Assembly (NCBI GenBank): GCA_023460975.1
Contig: JAEWOG010000011.1
Location: 62,001-126,000 of the forward strand
Direction of reading: 5' to 3'
Source of the DNA: Actinomycetes bacterium
GTDB lineage: Bacteria; Actinomycetota; Actinomycetes; Propionibacteriales; Nocardioidaceae
Length of the DNA stretch: 64,000 nucleotides
The translations under genes and the position numbers were made by a program. The number at the start of each line of letters is the position of its first letter. Position 1 is the first letter of the stretch. The notes below the pieces were generated by a model. That model had not been told where the DNA came from. It searched no databases and was given only the letters and a program-made list of their open reading frames with translations. Of the stretch, positions 33,975 to 42,845 are shown in pieces.

Positions 33975-34226
33975 TCAGACCAGGAGGTCTTGGGCCCGAA
34001 GCGCCTCGACGAAGGCATCGACGTCCTCGCCCGCTTTCGCCTCATCGAGCCCGAACTGAGCCGCCAACGCCTCGATGAGGTCGGCTCGCTCGCGCTCCTG
34101 ACGCAACAACTGCAGCAGGAACGTGCCCGTGGAGTTGCTGGCGAAGTACGTGGAGCTGGCCAGGTCCAACAGCACGGTCTCGCCGTCGACCTCTTGGACC
34201 ATCAGGTCAGCGTTGCGCAGCTTCAT
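33975..34226 (-). CDS. PqqD-like leader-recognition protein (lasso B1/RRE)
   Basis: 83 residues of the PqqD family: a three-strand beta sheet (MKLRNADLMVQEVDGETVLL, then LASSTYFASNSTGTFLLQLL) followed by a helical bundle. In RiPP systems this RRE fold binds the precursor leader; for split lasso systems it delivers the YxxP leader to the B2 peptidase encoded downstream. It starts with a clean AAGGAG site and its ATG overlaps the stop of the phosphopantetheinyl transferase gene as ATGA. It is therefore cotranslated with the acyl-activation genes rather than with B2. The longer upstream frame is the other gene's shadow. Confidence 0.9.
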   Translation of the reverse strand: MKLRNADLMVQEVDGETVLLDLASSTYFASNSTGTFLLQLLRQERERADLIEALAAQFGLDEAKAGEDVDAFVEALRAQDLLV

Positions 34227-34696
34227 GCCTTCTCCTTCGGGTTGGGTGTCAGTTCCACGAGATCGTCGGCCTCGTCGGTGTGCGCCACGTTCCAGGTCTG
34301 CGCGATGACCGTCGCGAGCACCTGATCCGGCAGGCGCGCCGTCGAGACCACGTACCGAGCGACTCCTCGGCGGCGGGCCAGGTCGCCGAGCACACCGTGG
34401 ACGGCGACTCGGTATCCCCGGTCGTCGTGCAGGACCTCGATCTCGCGCCAGTGCGAGGCGTCGTCGTAGTCGGCCCCCAGCGCCTTGTAGACGGCTTCCT
34501 TGACGGCGAACAGCACGGCAGCTGCGGAGGCCGGGTCTCGCCCGGCACGACACTGGCCAGCCTCGGCTGCGGTGAACCACCGCACCCACGCTCGATCCGA
34601 CCCGGGACGCAGCAGCCGCGCAAAGCGACGCGGGTCCGCCACGTCGATGCCCACGCCGACCACAGCAGACGCGGACACCGGGTCATCGCAACGCAT
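34223..34696 (-). CDS. AcpS-type 4'-phosphopantetheinyl transferase
   Basis: 157 residues. VVGVGIDVADPRRFARLL carries the metal-binding Asp and FAVKEAVYKALG the WxxKEAxxK-type motif of holo-ACP synthases. It would load the phosphopantetheine arm onto a carrier protein, presumably the small ACP encoded divergently at 37166. The start chosen overlaps the SGNH-like gene by 14 bases; the frame is open for 91 more codons, but that stretch is antisense-like shadow. It is not in the usual position of the fatty-acid acpS, so it is probably dedicated to this locus. Confidence 0.85.
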   Translation of the reverse strand: MRCDDPVSASAVVGVGIDVADPRRFARLLRPGSDRAWVRWFTAAEAGQCRAGRDPASAAAVLFAVKEAVYKALGADYDDASHWREIEVLHDDRGYRVAVHGVLGDLARRRGVARYVVSTARLPDQVLATVIAQTWNVAHTDEADDLVELTPNPKEKA

Positions 34697-35513
34697 CAGC
34701 CACCACTGCGACGAAGGCGGAGGCAGCAACCGCCGCACCGTCCGCATTGAGGTGACCCGGATCCGAGGCGTACTCCGCATCCATCGCGTAGTAACGCTCC
34801 CCGTCGCGTGTGTAGGCAACGCGATCGCCACCCGGCGTGGTCGACTGCACGCCCGCGATGTCGAACAGGGCGCCCGGCTCGGTGAAGTGCCCGCGCACCA
34901 GCGTGTTGAATCGCTCCCGGACCACGTTGTGCTCCGGGCCGAGGCTGTCACCGCGGCCGAGCGCGGCACGCACCTTGCCCAGCGGTCCGCGTTCGGTGGT
35001 GAGCGGGGAGGTCGCGGCCACGAAGGCGGTGTCCGGGTAGTCCCGAGCCAGTGCGGTCATCGTGTCCCGGTAGGCGGCGAACACCTCCTCGACGTCGACC
35101 CGGCTCTCTCGGAAGTCGACGTAGCACAGCTTCAGCACGGCCACGTCGATCTGCTCGGCCAGGCCCGATCGCATCAAGGCGTCGAACTGCGCGATCTTGC
35201 CCCGCGGATCGCCGTTCTCGCCGATGGCAGTGTGCGAGAACCCAGCAGCGCCAGGAACCGCCCGCGACTCCGTGATCGCTGGGGCCGCCAACCCGTGCTG
35301 CTCATACACCCCGGGCAACGCATCGAGGATGTTGTAGCCGACGGACTTGTGGGCGAAGAAGACCTTGTGATCGGCCACATCAGCCAGTTCGTCCTCCGAC
35401 GCCTCGGGGATCCGGAAGGGATCACCCTGCGCGGTGGGTTGCCACAGGACCGCTCCCAGCGCGAGCGCGGCGACGAGTGCGAGCGAGCCGACGGGGATCA
35501 CGATCCACTTCAT
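34683..35513 (-). CDS. Membrane-anchored SGNH-hydrolase-like protein
   Basis: 276 residues with an uncleaved N-terminal membrane segment (VIPVGSLALVAALALGAVLW), the rest outside the cell. FFAHKSVGYNILDALP supplies a candidate block I Ser, VLKLCYVDF and SPLTTERG are middle strands, and DPGHLNADGAAVAAS resembles the DxxH block V. SGNH enzymes include O-acyl esterases and acyltransferases. Here it is coupled by ATGA to the acyl-ligase gene and by 14 bases to the carrier-protein transferase gene, so an acyl transfer or release step at the cell surface is plausible. Function not proven. Confidence 0.72.
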   Translation of the reverse strand: MKWIVIPVGSLALVAALALGAVLWQPTAQGDPFRIPEASEDELADVADHKVFFAHKSVGYNILDALPGVYEQHGLAAPAITESRAVPGAAGFSHTAIGENGDPRGKIAQFDALMRSGLAEQIDVAVLKLCYVDFRESRVDVEEVFAAYRDTMTALARDYPDTAFVAATSPLTTERGPLGKVRAALGRGDSLGPEHNVVRERFNTLVRGHFTEPGALFDIAGVQSTTPGGDRVAYTRDGERYYAMDAEYASDPGHLNADGAAVAASAFVAVVADALR

Positions 35514-37057
35514 GACGCCAGTCCCCCGGTCCGCCTCGTACGGGGGACCTCGGGCGAGACGGCAGGCGTGGCAGCGAGCGCGCGCAACTCGTTCTTGGCC
35601 ACCTTGCCGTTCTGGTTCAGCGGCAGGTGGTCCAGGAGGCGTACCTCCCGGGGCACCAGGTGCTTGGCGAGCCGAGACCGCGCGTGCGCCTCGATGTCGC
35701 TCGCGGCCAGCCCACTGCCCGGGCGCAGCGCAGCGAAGAGGACGACGGCCTCCCCCGCCTCCGCGTCGGGGCGTCCGACGACGGCGGCGGCCGACACCGC
35801 CGGGAGCTCGAGGATGGCGTCCTCCACCTCGTGGCTGGACACGCGATAGCCCCAGGACTTGATGAAGTCATCGCGGCGGTCCTCGATGTAGAGGAACCCG
35901 TCCTCGTCGAGGTAGCCCACGTCACCGGTCAGCAGCTCCGAGTCGACGTACTTCTGGGCCGTCCCCGCCGGGTCCCCCCAATAGCCCTGCGTGACGTTCG
36001 CCCCCCGCACCCGGATCTCACCGACCTCGCCGACCGGCAGCGTGACGCCCTCGGCGTCCGTGATCCTCAGCCGGACTCCGGGGATGGCCCGCCCCACGGA
36101 GCCGGGCTTGTTCGCCAACTCGTCGGGGGGCAGGTACGCCAGGCGCGCGGTCGCCTCGGTCTGGCCGTACATCACGAACAGCCGCGCGTGTGGCTGGGCA
36201 GCCACCACTCGCTCTATCTGGGCCTGGGGCAACCGTCCACCGGCCTGCTGCAGGTGTCGCAGGGTGGGCAGGACCCGTGACTCGAACGAGCTGGCCCGCA
36301 GCAACAACTGGAAGGACGACGGCACACCGGCGAACCCCGTACATGCGTCCTCGACGATCGCTTCGACGATCGTCTCCGGGAACGCCTGGGTCTCGCAGAT
36401 GCGCAGGCTGCCGCCCACCGCGAGGTGCGAATGAAGCAGTGAGGCCCCGAAGCAGTACGAGAAGGGCAGGACCACCAGCATCCGATCGCTGGGCCCCAGG
36501 TCCAGGTAGTCGACGATCGAGTCGGTGTTGGCGGCGATGTTGTCGTGGGACACCATCACGGCACGCGGGCTGCTCGTCGTGCCTGACGTGAAGACCAGGA
36601 CCGCGGTCTGTGCTGGCTCGGCGGCGTCCTGGAGTGCGGGCGCCTCGGTCTCGCCCGCAGCGCGCAGGAGGGCGCTGCTCCACACGTGGTCGCAGTCGGT
36701 CAGGGCCTCGGCGTAGCGGCGTTCGAGGCGCTCGTCGACAAAGAGCGCCGTGCATGCGACGTGCCGCATCTTGGCGAGTGCGTCCTGTGGCGTGAGGACG
36801 GCGGCCAGCGGAACGGCAGTGTGCCCGCTGCGCAGGATCGCGAGATAACTGGCCACCCAGAAGAACGAGTTGGCGCCCAGCAGGGCCACTCGCGACCCAA
36901 GGTCCAGACCAGCTGCCTCCAGCAACGCGCTCTGCGCAGCCACCGCACGGCGCAAATCGGCGTACGTGTGACTCCCCTGAGCGTCAATCACCGCGACTTC
37001 GCGCGCGTTCTTCTGAGAAATCAAGAAGTCGCCCATATTGACGCAATGCGAATCCAT
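35510..37057 (-). CDS. AMP-forming acyl-acid ligase (ANL superfamily)
   Basis: 515-residue adenylating enzyme. P-loop VFTSGTTSSPRAVMVSHDNI, A5 MYGQTEAT, A7 LLTGDVGYLDEDG, A8 DDFIKSWGYRVSSHEVE and catalytic Lys in LNQNGKVAKNEL are all present, so it should activate a carboxylic acid as AMP ester and load it on CoA or the neighbouring ACP. It leads an operon with the SGNH-like, phosphopantetheinyl transferase and PqqD-like genes and is divergent from the ACP gene. An ATG seven codons later is an alternative start. The acid is unknown; no condensation or ketosynthase domain is nearby. Confidence 0.9.
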   Translation of the reverse strand: MDSHCVNMGDFLISQKNAREVAVIDAQGSHTYADLRRAVAAQSALLEAAGLDLGSRVALLGANSFFWVASYLAILRSGHTAVPLAAVLTPQDALAKMRHVACTALFVDERLERRYAEALTDCDHVWSSALLRAAGETEAPALQDAAEPAQTAVLVFTSGTTSSPRAVMVSHDNIAANTDSIVDYLDLGPSDRMLVVLPFSYCFGASLLHSHLAVGGSLRICETQAFPETIVEAIVEDACTGFAGVPSSFQLLLRASSFESRVLPTLRHLQQAGGRLPQAQIERVVAAQPHARLFVMYGQTEATARLAYLPPDELANKPGSVGRAIPGVRLRITDAEGVTLPVGEVGEIRVRGANVTQGYWGDPAGTAQKYVDSELLTGDVGYLDEDGFLYIEDRRDDFIKSWGYRVSSHEVEDAILELPAVSAAAVVGRPDAEAGEAVVLFAALRPGSGLAASDIEAHARSRLAKHLVPREVRLLDHLPLNQNGKVAKNELRALAATPAVSPEVPRTRRTGGLAS

Positions 37058-37165
37058 GGCCCTGCCCCCCTGTACAGCGCGCCCCCGAAGCGCAATCCTG
37101 AACGTCAGCGTAATGGGGATGCGGCGCTACGCCGTAAGCATCACGAGATGTATGGGGGAATCGCG

Positions 37166-37444
37166 TTGAACGAGCAGCATTTTGAGGACGATGTTCTAGA
37201 CCAGGTGCGCCAGTTCGTGGTCATGAACTTTCTCTTCGGTGACGAATCACGGATGCCGGACTCGACGAGTTCGCTCCTTGAGTCAGGGATCGTCGATTCG
37301 ACGGGAGTCCTGGAGATCGTCGACTTCCTCGAAGCCGACATGGGGGTCGCCGTGGCCGACCACGAGACCATTCCGGACAACCTGGACAGCATCGACAATC
37401 TCTCCCGGTTCGTGCGGCGCAAGCGCGCCGCCACGGTCGGCTGA
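37166..37444 (+). CDS. Acyl carrier protein
   Basis: About 92 residues, acidic and helical. The phosphopantetheine site is the Ser in SGIVDSTGVLEIVDFLE, and the flanking DVLDQVRQFVVMNFLFG and LDSIDNLSRFV helices fit the ACP fold. The start chosen is a TTG preceded by GGGGGAA; an ATG six codons earlier is possible. It is divergent from the acyl-ligase gene and directly followed by the acyltransferase gene. It is most likely the substrate of the phosphopantetheinyl transferase and ligase encoded next door. Confidence 0.87.
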   Translation: MNEQHFEDDVLDQVRQFVVMNFLFGDESRMPDSTSSLLESGIVDSTGVLEIVDFLEADMGVAVADHETIPDNLDSIDNLSRFVRRKRAATVG

Positions 37445-37447
37445 GCG

Positions 37448-38098
37448 ATGGGGCGCAGAGCGGGTGCGCGCGCCAGGTTGAGGGAGCTCGCGCACCGTGC
37501 TCTGGGGCCGGCGCAGCAGCAGGCGCCGGGCACCCGGCTCGATGAGCGTGGGGACCTCTCCGAGTACGAGATCGGGCGCTACTCGTGGGGGCACCTCAAC
37601 GTCACCAGTCGCGGCCCGGGCACCAGTCTGAGCATCGGGCAGTTCTGCTCGTTCGCGTTCGGCACCCACGTGATCCTGGGCGGGGAGCACCGGTCGGACT
37701 TCGTCACGACCTACCGCTTCGGGGCATACGAGCCGTTCAAGCAGACTCACCCGCACCTGGCCGAGCACTCCTCCGTCACGAAGGGGGCGGTGAGCATCGG
37801 CAACGACGTGTGGCTGGGACACCAGACGCTGGTCCTGTCCGGGGTCACCATCGGCGACGGGGTGATCACCGGAGCCGGGAGCGTGCTGCGCCACGACGTA
37901 CCGCCGTACGCGATCGTCGCGGGCAACCCGGCGCGGGTGGCGGGCTTCCGCTTTCCGCCGGAGCAGATCGAGGCGTTGCTCGCGATCAAGTGGTGGGACT
38001 GGCCCATCGAGCGCATCAGCCAGCACCTGGACCTGTTGATGTCTGACGACATCTCCGCGTTCCTGGCGGCCGCGGCGCCTCCCGACACGCGGTCCTGA
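37448..38098 (+). CDS. Hexapeptide-repeat acyltransferase (CatB/WbbJ-like)
   Basis: 216 residues with left-handed beta-helix repeats (GTSLSIGQFCSFAFGTHVILGG; GNDVWLGHQTLVLSGVTIGDG; VITGAGSVLRHDVPPYAIVAGNPARV). It is typical of O-acetyltransferases acting on antibiotics or surface sugars; EHRSDFVTTYRF is the loop with the probable catalytic His. It begins three bases after the ACP stop, so it might use acyl-ACP rather than acetyl-CoA. Acceptor (glycan or peptide) unknown. Confidence 0.85.
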   Translation: MGRRAGARARLRELAHRALGPAQQQAPGTRLDERGDLSEYEIGRYSWGHLNVTSRGPGTSLSIGQFCSFAFGTHVILGGEHRSDFVTTYRFGAYEPFKQTHPHLAEHSSVTKGAVSIGNDVWLGHQTLVLSGVTIGDGVITGAGSVLRHDVPPYAIVAGNPARVAGFRFPPEQIEALLAIKWWDWPIERISQHLDLLMSDDISAFLAAAAPPDTRS

Positions 38099-38233
38099 CA
38101 CCCCTCGGCGTGGCCGGTCCCGACCCCGCACAGCGATACCTCAGCAAGGGGATTCCGAGGCCCTGAGCCGCGCGTACGCTGCCGATGACGTCCGAGCCGT
38201 TGGGGAACGGACAGCCACGCCGGGGGGTGTGTC

Positions 38234-40420
38234 ATGGGTCAGTTGTCGTCGAAACGATCGCGAAACGGTGTCCTGCTGCGATGGTTGAGCGCCACGCTGC
38301 TGACTGCCGGGCTGCTGGTGGGGCTCGCGGCCCCACCCAGCCACGCGCTCGAGGAGAAGTCGATCATGGCGTGGGGGCGCAACACCTGGGGTGAAGCGGA
38401 CATCCCCCTGGGAATGGCGAACGTCGCGCAGATCTCGGTCACCGCTCACAGCATGGTGCTGCTCGCCGACGGGACGGTGCACTCGTGGGGTCACGACCGC
38501 TACGGGGAGACAACCGTGCCGGCCGGCCTCTCGGGGGTCACCCAGATCGCCGCGGGCGGGTTCCACAGCATGGCGCTGACCAGCAGCGGCTCCTTGGTCA
38601 TCTGGGGGCAGAACTTCTACGGCCAAAGCGACGTGCCAGCCGGCCTCGATGACATCGCTCAGATCTCGGGCGGCCGCTACCACAGCCTCGCGCTGCACAC
38701 CGACGGAACCGTGACCGCGTGGGGCCTCAATGACGAGGGCCAGACGAACGTGCCGGCCGGGCTGGACGACGTGACGGCGATCGACGGTGGCGGCTGGCAC
38801 ACCCTTGCGCTGCGCAGCGATGGCACCGTCGTCGCGTGGGGCGACAACACGTACGGCCAGAGCGACGTGCCCGCCGGGTTGGATGACGTCGTCGCGGTTG
38901 CCGCCGGCTGGAACCACAGCATGGCCCTGCGCGCCGATGGCACCGTCGTCGCTTGGGGCAGCAACGAGTTCGGGCAGTCCAGCGTGCCCGCTGACCTCCC
39001 GCCGGTGGCCAGCATCAGCGCCGGGGCGACGCACAGTCTCGTCGCGCTGCGCGACGGGACCGTACGCACCTGGGGCGACACCGGGTACGGCCTCATGGAC
39101 GTGCCGTCCACCGTCAGCGGCGTCACCCAGATCAGCGCCAAGGCCATGCACAGCATGGTCATCAGCGACAATCCGCCGCCGACCCCGGTCACGGGCCTGT
39201 ACGCCTCGATCGTCACCAACGCCAAGGTCACGCTCAACTGGGCCTACCCGGATCGGCCCACCGACCACGACATCGCCCGCATCATCGTCAGGGGGGCTCC
39301 GGGCGAAGTGCCTCCTGCCACCGTGCTCGACGGTGTCGAGGTGCCCACGGCGCGCGCGATGCAGCAGTACGTCACGGACCCGACGGGCATGGAGGTGGGC
39401 CAGCGGTACTCCTACTCCGTCTTCGTCCAGGACAAGGCGGGACGCATCAGCGCTCCGGCCACGCTCACCGTGCCGGTCTCCTTCCCCGCGGCCGTGACCG
39501 CGGCTGCCGCGACGCCAGCCAGCGCGACCAGCTTGGCTGTGACGTGGGCGAACCCCGACAACGATCAACTCAAGAAGATCATCGTGCGGCGCGCCACCGG
39601 GACCACGCCCCCCGCCACGCCCACGAGTGGAAGCAACGTGAGCCTGCCGACCGCGCTCGCCGAGGCCGTGACCAACACGGGCCTGGCCCCGAACACGACG
39701 TACAGCTACGCCGTGTTCGCGCAGGACCGCATCGGCAACATCTCACCGCTGGGGCCCGGCAGCACGGTCACAGCCAACACCTCGGGTGGAACGGTTCCGC
39801 CCGACGGCCCCGGTGACGCGGCGCCGGTGACCAACCTGACGGCGCCCATCGTCACCAACGCGAAGGTCACGTTGAACTGGACCTATCCGTCGGGGACGAC
39901 CCGCGTCATCGTGCGCGGCTCCCCAGGCACGGTGGCGCCCGCCACGATCGCTGACGGCCTCGAGGTGCCGACCGGACGCGCGGTCACGACGAGCGCAACC
40001 GATCCGACCGGGTTGGCCGTCGGGCAGCACTACTCCTACTCGGTCTTCGCCCAGGACGCGGACGGACGCACCAGCGCACCCACGAGCATCACCGTGCCCA
40101 TCGCGTTCCCGACTCCCATCGAGGCCCTGTCCGTCAGCGCCGTGACCTCGACCAGCCTCACCCTGTCGTGGACCAACCCTCTCAACGACCAGTTGAAGAA
40201 GATCATCGTCCGCCGCGCGGTCGGCACCGTGCCGCCCGCAAGCCACACCAGCGGATCCAATGTGTCGCTGGAGACCGCCCTGTCGACCAGCGTGGTCAAC
40301 ACCGGCCTGACGCCCGGCGTGACGTACAGCTACGCGGTGTTCGCTCAGGACCGCATCGGCAACATCAGCCCTCTCGGCCCGGGCAGCACGATCACCACGG
40401 CGACGGCGCCGGCCGGCTGA
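38234..40420 (+). CDS. Secreted RCC1-repeat protein with fibronectin-III-like pairs
   Basis: 728 residues: signal peptide ending near 39 (LAAPPSHAL), then about seven RCC1-type repeats of roughly 40 residues (WGRNTWGEADIPLG, WGHDRYGETTVPAG, WGQNFYGQSDVPAG and so on) forming a probable beta-propeller to about 315. Four fibronectin-III-like modules follow, in two near-duplicate pairs; each pair contains IVTNAKVTLNW and SYAVFAQDRIGNISPLGPGS. The pairing suggests internal duplication. It sits between the acyltransferase and polymerase genes, so a role as a surface protein binding the polysaccharide layer is plausible, not shown. Confidence 0.85.
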   Translation: MGQLSSKRSRNGVLLRWLSATLLTAGLLVGLAAPPSHALEEKSIMAWGRNTWGEADIPLGMANVAQISVTAHSMVLLADGTVHSWGHDRYGETTVPAGLSGVTQIAAGGFHSMALTSSGSLVIWGQNFYGQSDVPAGLDDIAQISGGRYHSLALHTDGTVTAWGLNDEGQTNVPAGLDDVTAIDGGGWHTLALRSDGTVVAWGDNTYGQSDVPAGLDDVVAVAAGWNHSMALRADGTVVAWGSNEFGQSSVPADLPPVASISAGATHSLVALRDGTVRTWGDTGYGLMDVPSTVSGVTQISAKAMHSMVISDNPPPTPVTGLYASIVTNAKVTLNWAYPDRPTDHDIARIIVRGAPGEVPPATVLDGVEVPTARAMQQYVTDPTGMEVGQRYSYSVFVQDKAGRISAPATLTVPVSFPAAVTAAAATPASATSLAVTWANPDNDQLKKIIVRRATGTTPPATPTSGSNVSLPTALAEAVTNTGLAPNTTYSYAVFAQDRIGNISPLGPGSTVTANTSGGTVPPDGPGDAAPVTNLTAPIVTNAKVTLNWTYPSGTTRVIVRGSPGTVAPATIADGLEVPTGRAVTTSATDPTGLAVGQHYSYSVFAQDADGRTSAPTSITVPIAFPTPIEALSVSAVTSTSLTLSWTNPLNDQLKKIIVRRAVGTVPPASHTSGSNVSLETALSTSVVNTGLTPGVTYSYAVFAQDRIGNISPLGPGSTITTATAPAG

Positions 40421-40440
40421 GCAACGACGCAACCAGCGCA

Positions 40441-40476
40441 ACGGGCGGGTCCGGCAGCAGCCGGCCCGCCCGTTTC
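40441..40476 (+). terminator. Terminator after the RCC1-repeat protein gene
   Basis: ACGGGCGGG with CCGGC pairs to GCCGG and CCCGCCCGT (14 bp in total, one bulged T, AGCA loop), followed by TTTCG. It lies 20 bases past the stop codon and faces the convergent polymerase gene. Confidence 0.8.
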
Positions 40477-40488
40477 GTGTGCCCTGCG

Positions 40489-42075
40489 CTATGCGGACGA
40501 CGTCTGCGGATCGGGCCCTGCCTTCTCGGTCTCTGACTTCTCGGTCTCTGCCTTCTCGGGCTCCCCGCGGTGCTGGGGAGGCCGGGCGGTGGTGTCCCGC
40601 CATGCCGCGATGATCCGTTCCCGGGGGCGAGCCATCAGCGGTGGACCGACGTAGCGATCAGTCCGCTCCCCCATCTGCAGTGGCCGGGCGACACTCGTGC
40701 CGTCCAGCCGCCACAGCGCGCCGGTCGCGCCGATCAGGATCGACACGACGCCCACCCAGGTCGGGAATGAGAACGAGTCGAACGTGCCCGAGCAGAGCAG
40801 CGCGGCGGGCATGGTCACCGCCAGGGCGTGGCCGAGGTGACGCGTCTCCTGATCGCGTCCCCGCAGCCGGATGCTGCGCCCGATCGCGTACGGCGCGAAG
40901 AAGTAGACGACGAGGACGGCGACGCCGAACACGCCCCCCGCCAGCAGGGTCACGAACACCTGGTTGTCCAGCAGGATGTAGGTCTCCGGCACCACCATCC
41001 CGGCACCCCGTCCGAACCACGGGCGCAGACTCCACAAGTCCATGACGTACGAGGTGCGGGCAATCCGGTCCTGCACGCTCGGATCGTTCTCGGCGTTGGC
41101 GAAGAGCGAGCGGATCGTGCCGAGCACACCCGGGTTGATCACGCGGAACGCCGCGAGGGCCACGATGCTGATGACGAACGCGTTGTACTTGTGGCGCCAC
41201 GGCCAGATCATGGCGAGCATCCCGAAGGTGACCGCGATGGTCAGGGTGGCGGAGCGGGAGATCGACAAGGGGATGGCGAAGGCGATGGTTCCCGCCAAGA
41301 ACCACTGCCAGCGCCGCGCGCGGCCCGGCGCCGCGAAGAAGGCGTAGTGCAGCGCCACGGGCAGGACCAGAGCCAGGACCACACCGAACTCGATGTAGTG
41401 ACTCGCTGTCCCGGCAACACGCGCGAGCTCCGTGTCGCCCCTGGTGCCGACGACGATGAGGCTGGAGTTCAGGCGCAGGCCGGGGATCCTGATGTAGTGG
41501 GTGAGGTCCACGATCCCGAGGAACTGGAGGATGCCCACCAGCCCCATCAGCGCAGCCAACGCCACCATGATCTGCAGCAGCCGGTCCAGTTCGGCTCGCG
41601 TGCGGATGCCGTCCGCGACGGCAAGGGTCACCCCGGCCATGGCCACCGTGAAGATCAGCCACCTGTCCGCGGAGCTGGCCTCGAGTTCGGACGGCAGTCG
41701 ATCGAACCCGATCACGTAGCCGATCAACTGGGCGAGGACGTACAGACCGACGATCCAGCGAATCGGTTGCCGCCCCGCGGGCAGGCCGCCTTGGCGCAGG
41801 GCCGAGAGCCCCCACAGGAACGCGAGCAGAATGCCGATGGCCACCGAGGGGCGACCTGCAGCGCCCATCCCGGAGATCACGAGTCGAGCCGGGATGAGGA
41901 ACTGCAGTGCCAGGAAGACGCCCAGCAGGCCGAGCGTCGTGATCCGGCGCTCCCTCACGAGCAGTGGAATCCACTCGACGGCAACCCGCTTCAGGCCGGA
42001 GGGAAAGCGCAGCAGGAGCGGGCGCCAGTCATCTGCACCTGACCGAGGGACGGCCCAGCGGCCCCCCGTACTCAT
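40489..42075 (-). CDS. O-antigen/polysaccharide polymerase-ligase (Wzy/WaaL-like) membrane protein
   Basis: 528 residues with about eleven membrane segments and a large outside loop (about 190-240, with LDLTHYIRIPGLRLNSS-type residues and HYIEFG), the hallmark of the Wzy_C O-antigen ligase/polymerase family. LSISRSATLTIAV and RPWFGRGAGMV are conserved in the family. A charged tail of repeated EK(A/S)ET units ends the protein. It would polymerise lipid-linked repeat units at the outer face. Its ATG overlaps the Wzz-like stop as ATGA, so length control and polymerisation are coexpressed. Confidence 0.85.
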   Translation of the reverse strand: MSTGGRWAVPRSGADDWRPLLLRFPSGLKRVAVEWIPLLVRERRITTLGLLGVFLALQFLIPARLVISGMGAAGRPSVAIGILLAFLWGLSALRQGGLPAGRQPIRWIVGLYVLAQLIGYVIGFDRLPSELEASSADRWLIFTVAMAGVTLAVADGIRTRAELDRLLQIMVALAALMGLVGILQFLGIVDLTHYIRIPGLRLNSSLIVVGTRGDTELARVAGTASHYIEFGVVLALVLPVALHYAFFAAPGRARRWQWFLAGTIAFAIPLSISRSATLTIAVTFGMLAMIWPWRHKYNAFVISIVALAAFRVINPGVLGTIRSLFANAENDPSVQDRIARTSYVMDLWSLRPWFGRGAGMVVPETYILLDNQVFVTLLAGGVFGVAVLVVYFFAPYAIGRSIRLRGRDQETRHLGHALAVTMPAALLCSGTFDSFSFPTWVGVVSILIGATGALWRLDGTSVARPLQMGERTDRYVGPPLMARPRERIIAAWRDTTARPPQHRGEPEKAETEKSETEKAGPDPQTSSA

Positions 42076-42845
42076 CGGGCGTCGCTGGCCGCCGGGGTGC
42101 GCTCACTGGTGGACGCACCACCCGATCGCGCCGTCGGGCTCGCGTCCGCCTTGTCGGCGGCAGACGGTTCCACGTCGCCTGTGCGCTCGGTGCGGCCACC
42201 CTCACCGGGCGCCGACTGCGCGGCTGACCCCGCGGCGGCGTCGGACGTGCGACGGCGACGCCGGCGACGCAGCAGCCCCACCACGTCATCGAAGAACACA
42301 GTGATCACCAACGACAGCGCTGCGCCGAGCACGCCGACCACGGCCATGTTGCGCACCTTGCCGTCGGTCACGACGGCCGACACCGACGGCGTTTGGAGCA
42401 CGTCGATCGTGTACTGGGACTCGGCAGGGACCCCCGCAGCCGTCTGCCGGTCGCGCAACTCGATCGCCGCCTGTTGGAAGACTGCGATGCCGGTCTCGAC
42501 GGCCGTCTCTGCGGAATCACCGCGCACCTGGAAGTTCATCACCGTGCTGCGCGTCTGCGGAGAGACCTCGTACGAGGGGATCAGCCCCTTCTCGGCGATC
42601 TGGCTGCGTACCTCGGGGCTGTTCAGCACGATCGCCACGGCATTGTTGGCGTCGGAAGGACCGCCATACGGGTTGGGATCCTCGGAGTACACGCGCCCGG
42701 GGACCAGCATGGTGGCCCCGGAGACGTCGACCTCCTCCTTGACCCCTCGGCCGGAGACCATCACGAGGACGGCCGTGAGCGCCAGCAACGGCAGCAGCAC
42801 GTACCACCTGCGAAGTGCGACGACGGTGATGCGCCAGACATCCAC
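42072..42845 (-). CDS. Wzz-like chain-length determinant / polysaccharide copolymerase
   Basis: 257 residues: a membrane segment near the start (YVLLPLLALTAVLVMVSG), an extracytoplasmic domain to about 170 with the usual ATMLVPG strand and ELRDRQTAAG helix, a second membrane segment (NMAVVGVLGAALSLVITVF), then an Arg-rich and disordered cytoplasmic tail. No tyrosine kinase domain is attached. The membrane topology matches the Wzz/KpsE family that sets polymer length with Wzy, whose gene follows with a 4-base overlap. Confidence 0.83.
   Translation of the reverse strand: MDVWRITVVALRRWYVLLPLLALTAVLVMVSGRGVKEEVDVSGATMLVPGRVYSEDPNPYGGPSDANNAVAIVLNSPEVRSQIAEKGLIPSYEVSPQTRSTVMNFQVRGDSAETAVETGIAVFQQAAIELRDRQTAAGVPAESQYTIDVLQTPSVSAVVTDGKVRNMAVVGVLGAALSLVITVFFDDVVGLLRRRRRRRTSDAAAGSAAQSAPGEGGRTERTGDVEPSAADKADASPTARSGGASTSERTPAASDAR

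Noticed and set aside
34697..34969. A 91-codon N-terminal extension of the phosphopantetheinyl transferase
   Set aside because: It lies inside the SGNH-like gene, is Arg/Ser/Pro-rich and lacks homology; the internal ATG precedes the conserved motif directly.
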